Source: JAPOXK01 sp965220315
GTDB lineage: Bacteria > Chloroflexota > Dehalococcoidia > Bin125
Assembly (NCBI GenBank): GCA_965220315.1
Contig: CBDCPP010000001.1
Coordinates: forward strand, 1,364,001-1,428,000
Reading direction: 5' to 3'
Length of the DNA stretch: 64,000 nucleotides
The translations under genes were made by a program, and so were the position numbers. The notes beneath the pieces are model-generated. The model had not been told where the DNA came from. It did no database searches and saw only the letters and a program-made list of their open reading frames with translations. Below are positions 61,921 to 64,000 of this stretch, piece after piece. How positions within the stretch are numbered: the first letter of the stretch is position 1; the number at the start of each line of letters is the position of its first letter.

Positions 61921-62220
61921 GGCTCCATACCAATGCCGCGCCGTCCAGCGCGCATGCGACTCGTAACGAATCACAATCCAGAGTAGCGGCGGGATACGAC
62001 CGGGGGCAAGCAAAGGAAGCACCCCCCATCACGGAACCCAAGACCAGAGCGTGGCGCTCGAAGTTACGCAAAGTGATGCCCTAGTTCAAGAGCGACTCCG
62101 GGGAAGGCATCAGAGTACGATCGCTTTCGCTGCCACGTTCTTGGAGGACAAGCGGACCCGATCGTTCCTTCCAATCAGCAATCAGCGCATGAGTCACCAT
62201 AGCTACGGCAGCATGGCCAT

Positions 62221-62703
62221 CTAGCCGCCAGAGTTCTCGCCGTCCCCACCGCCTCCCCGCTTCTTTTTCTGAATAGTGCGGCCTGTTTTCTCCTGCAGCT
62301 TCCCAATCGCGCGCCCTTTGTCAGGCGTCGGGTCTCGAATGACCCCATAGATCTCACGGCCTTCGTGGTCTTCGGGGAGGTACTCGGTGATCGGAAGACC
62401 TTCCGGATCGCAAAAGAGCAGTCAGTGGCAGTACTTCCACTTCTGCATCTCGTCGCACGGGCAGATCCAGGTCGAGGATTTAACCTCTTCCGCCTTGTCT
62501 TCGTAGAAGTTGCACGGGCAGAGGGGTCGCCCGAACTCATCAACATGCTTGGCAAGGCCGATCACCAGCGCTTCAGTGATCCCGGGCTGGGGGTGTAGGG
62601 AAGTACCGCTCTTCGCCGTGTAAGAACGGACGAATTTCCACATCCTATTGAGGCTTTTCTCGGAAGCCCCCTGGCGGTCGTCGGCGCTAGGGATGTCAAC
62701 CAC
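62221..62703 (-). CDS. Ferredoxin:thioredoxin reductase catalytic subunit with in-frame TGA (probable selenocysteine) in the CHC motif
   Basis: The frame from GTG 62703 (AAGGAG nine bases upstream) gives CPCNFYEDKAEEV (first CPC), WICPCDEM (second CPC) and KYCH, followed by TGA at 62424-62422. The same frame continues with LLFCDPEGLPITEYLPEDHE and GREIYGVIRDPTPDKGRAIG to TAG at 62221. In FTR the third motif is CHC, whose last Cys forms the redox disulfide with the Cys of the first CPC; the other four Cys bind the 4Fe-4S cluster. So the TGA sits exactly at an active-site cysteine. Read as selenocysteine (residue 94) the protein has 160 residues. A SECIS-like hairpin follows. It overlaps the PAC2 stop by eight bases. 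A simple nonsense mutation is the alternative. Confidence 0.8.
62389..62409 (-). promoter_or_regulatory. Candidate bacterial SECIS element after the FTR TGA codon
   Basis: Starting 13 bases after the TGA, the transcript can fold GAU-(C)-CGGAA / UUCCG-AUC. The stem has eight pairs with one bulged C and a GGUC apical loop. The first loop G is 22 nt after the UGA, inside the 16-37 nt window, and a G among the first two loop bases is the main feature recognised by SelB. The inverted repeat is visible directly in the DNA. Confidence 0.65.
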
Positions 62704-63622
62704 CGCGAGGCTCTCCTTCTTGCTGTGAGGAGCCATCTTGCTGCGTGCCGCGCAGGAACTGCTCCAAGTCCTCGATCAGCGACTCGGCTGGAGGCAGTTC
62801 CTCCGGATGCGGCGTAAGCGGCTCGGAGGAGGCAAGCTGACTGCTGGACGATTCAAGGCGGTGCACATAGGAGGCGAGGTCATCGTCGCGAGCGATCGCG
62901 CGGTCGACTTGTTCCTGGAACAGCGGAATCTCCGAGCGCAGCCCGGCAAGCGGAAGAGGCAGATCGAGGATCGTTTGCAGACGCTCGAGCAGCGCCAGTG
63001 AGCCGACGGGATTCGTTGTATCACCGAGGTAGTGCGGCACACTCGCCCAGAGACTGATCGCACCGACATTCCTGCGGCGGCAGTAGTCGTGGAAGACACC
63101 GACGATACCGGTTGGCCCTTCGTAGACAGGTGGACGCATGTTATGTTTCTCCGCCAGTTCAGTGGTGTTAGCGGCACCCCAGACCGCCACTGGCCGCGTA
63201 TGCGGGACGGGCGCGGCGACCGCCGCCAGTGAAATGACAAGCTCGGTACCGAAGGCCTGAACCCCGTCAAACAGCGCCTCCACGTAGCTTCGCCAGCGAT
63301 TGGCCGGTTCGGAGCCGATGGCGATGCCCAAGTCCCGATCGGCGTCGGCCGGAGCACCGTAATAGAAGTCCGTGCTTGGCCAAACGATCTCCCGCTCCCC
63401 ATTGCGGTAGCGGGCGATCGGCCGTGTCACGGAAAAATCATAATAGTTCTCCGGGTCGATGGACCCGCAGGGCTGCGCGTCAATGGCGTTGGCCAGCGTA
63501 CGGAGACCGTGAGTAGCGACACTGCCCGCGTCGCTCCAACCGCCCCAGGCCAGGATCATGGCTGGCGTCCGGAGCGGCGGAGGCTTGTCGAGATGCAGGT
63601 CGGGATGCATAAGATGCTCCAC
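62696..63622 (-). CDS. PAC2 family protein, second copy
   Basis: The 308-residue paralogue of the protein at 49416 shares TPAMILAWGGWSDAGSVATH (first strand and loop), VPHTRPVAVWGAANTTELAE, YEGPTGIVGVFHDYCRRRNV then GAISLWASVPHYLG, and an acidic Ser/Glu-rich tail. ATG at 63622 is used, though the ATG at 63607 may be the real start. The FTR gene starts inside its last codons, so the two are translationally coupled, which links this PAC2 protein to thiol redox chemistry at least by expression. Function unknown. Confidence 0.85.
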   Translation of the reverse strand: MEHLMHPDLHLDKPPPLRTPAMILAWGGWSDAGSVATHGLRTLANAIDAQPCGSIDPENYYDFSVTRPIARYRNGEREIVWPSTDFYYGAPADADRDLGIAIGSEPANRWRSYVEALFDGVQAFGTELVISLAAVAAPVPHTRPVAVWGAANTTELAEKHNMRPPVYEGPTGIVGVFHDYCRRRNVGAISLWASVPHYLGDTTNPVGSLALLERLQTILDLPLPLAGLRSEIPLFQEQVDRAIARDDDLASYVHRLESSSSQLASSEPLTPHPEELPPAESLIEDLEQFLRGTQQDGSSQQEGEPRGG

Positions 63623-63719
63623 GAATTATAGCCGAGCTGCCCCACTACAGTAGCGCGGTCGTGCCAGTAGAGTCGCGCACCCTCGCTCGCGTGCTGGCCA
63701 CCGCAGGGCGGGCAAGCGA

Positions 63720-64000
63720 ATGACTAGCGGGAGCAAGAGCATACTGAACTACCAAATCGGTCTCGCCGACTGGGGAGCCCGCGTGCGCGCCAACAACGCA
63801 CAAGTGGAACGCCTCGCCGAGCGGGACGACGGCAGTGACTTCTACGCACCCATCGCCGAGAGATTTCGTGCCGACCCTACCCGCACGGACGATGCGTGCC
63901 TCAACGCCCTGCTGGCGCTGGCGCACCCGCAGGAGACGTGGTTGGACGTCGGTGCGGGAGGTGGCCGCTTCGCGCTGGCGCTGGCCCGCCAAGTCCAACG
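63720..64000 (+). CDS. Class I SAM-dependent methyltransferase, N-terminal part (cut by window edge)
   Basis: From ATG 63720 the frame stays open to the window end (93 codons). It begins MTSGSKSILNYQIGLADWGA and reaches ETWLDVGAGGGRFALALARQ, the glycine-rich motif I of class I methyltransferases. The substrate is not deducible. It is divergent from the PAC2 gene, with 97 bases between starts. Confidence 0.7.
   Translation, partial: MTSGSKSILNYQIGLADWGARVRANNAQVERLAERDDGSDFYAPIAERFRADPTRTDDACLNALLALAHPQETWLDVGAGGGRFALALARQVQ

Noticed and set aside
1..64000. CRISPR arrays, insertion sequences, integrases, tRNA and rRNA genes
   Set aside because: No regularly spaced repeats, transposase or integrase catalytic motifs, or TpsiC-arm signatures were found on reading both strands. 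The integrase-like domain at 29187 is fused to GreA and is not a recombinase.

Overview
The window is 64 kb of GC-rich bacterial chromosome with short intergenic gaps and no phage, insertion sequence, CRISPR array, rRNA or tRNA that I could recognise. The gene mix suggests a free-living aerobe of the Chloroflexota (Dehalococcoidia-like): an A2-type caa3 oxidase, F420-type luciferase-like oxidoreductases, two PAC2 proteins, LysM/M23 envelope proteins and a zinc-free S14. The taxonomy is inference from gene content, not a measured placement.

Layout. 1-2.3 kb: end of the pst phosphate transporter, phoU and a membrane protein. 2.5-7.4 kb: lipoprotein, threonine aldolase, small hypotheticals and a secreted HExxH protein with a 48-bp tandem repeat. 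7.4-13.6 kb: molybdenum/formate block (MobA-like, YqeC, three-subunit NAD-linked formate dehydrogenase). 13.7-16.3 kb: two luciferase-like oxidoreductases and an HhH-GPD protein. 16.5-26.8 kb: translation and housekeeping genes (serS, lysS, greA, rsmD, coaD, leuS) with a membrane-anchored GH18-like protein. Near 27 kb the strand composition switches from C-rich to G-rich. 27.2-31.2 kb: MDR dehydrogenase, rsmG, a GreA fused to a recombinase-like N-terminal region, citrate synthase. 31.4-39.2 kb: a complete caa3 oxidase operon with heme A synthesis, after an odd protein with a degenerate nuclease-like domain and duplicated membrane hairpins. 39.2-46.4 kb: ABC-2 exporter, nadE with a palindromic operator candidate, two LysM proteins. 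46.4-53.4 kb: NTF2-like, MaoC-like, DinB-like, MBL, PAC2 and phosphatase genes, a frameshifted pseudogene and an ECF sigma/anti-sigma pair. 53.5-56.6 kb: cupin, M23 lipoprotein, kinase-like protein, DinB. 56.9-61.0 kb: FbpABC ferric iron transporter behind a promoter that overlaps a DtxR-like box. 61.6-64 kb: rpsN, a ferredoxin:thioredoxin reductase, PAC2 and the start of a methyltransferase.

The most striking observation is at 62.2-62.7 kb. The catalytic subunit of ferredoxin:thioredoxin reductase has an in-frame TGA exactly where the second cysteine of its CHC motif, a redox-active residue, should be. The frame continues for 66 conserved-looking codons, and a 21-nt hairpin with the geometry of a bacterial SECIS element follows the TGA. 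This looks like a selenocysteine-containing FTR. YqeC elsewhere in the window also points to selenium use, although no Sec machinery gene lies in these 64 kb.
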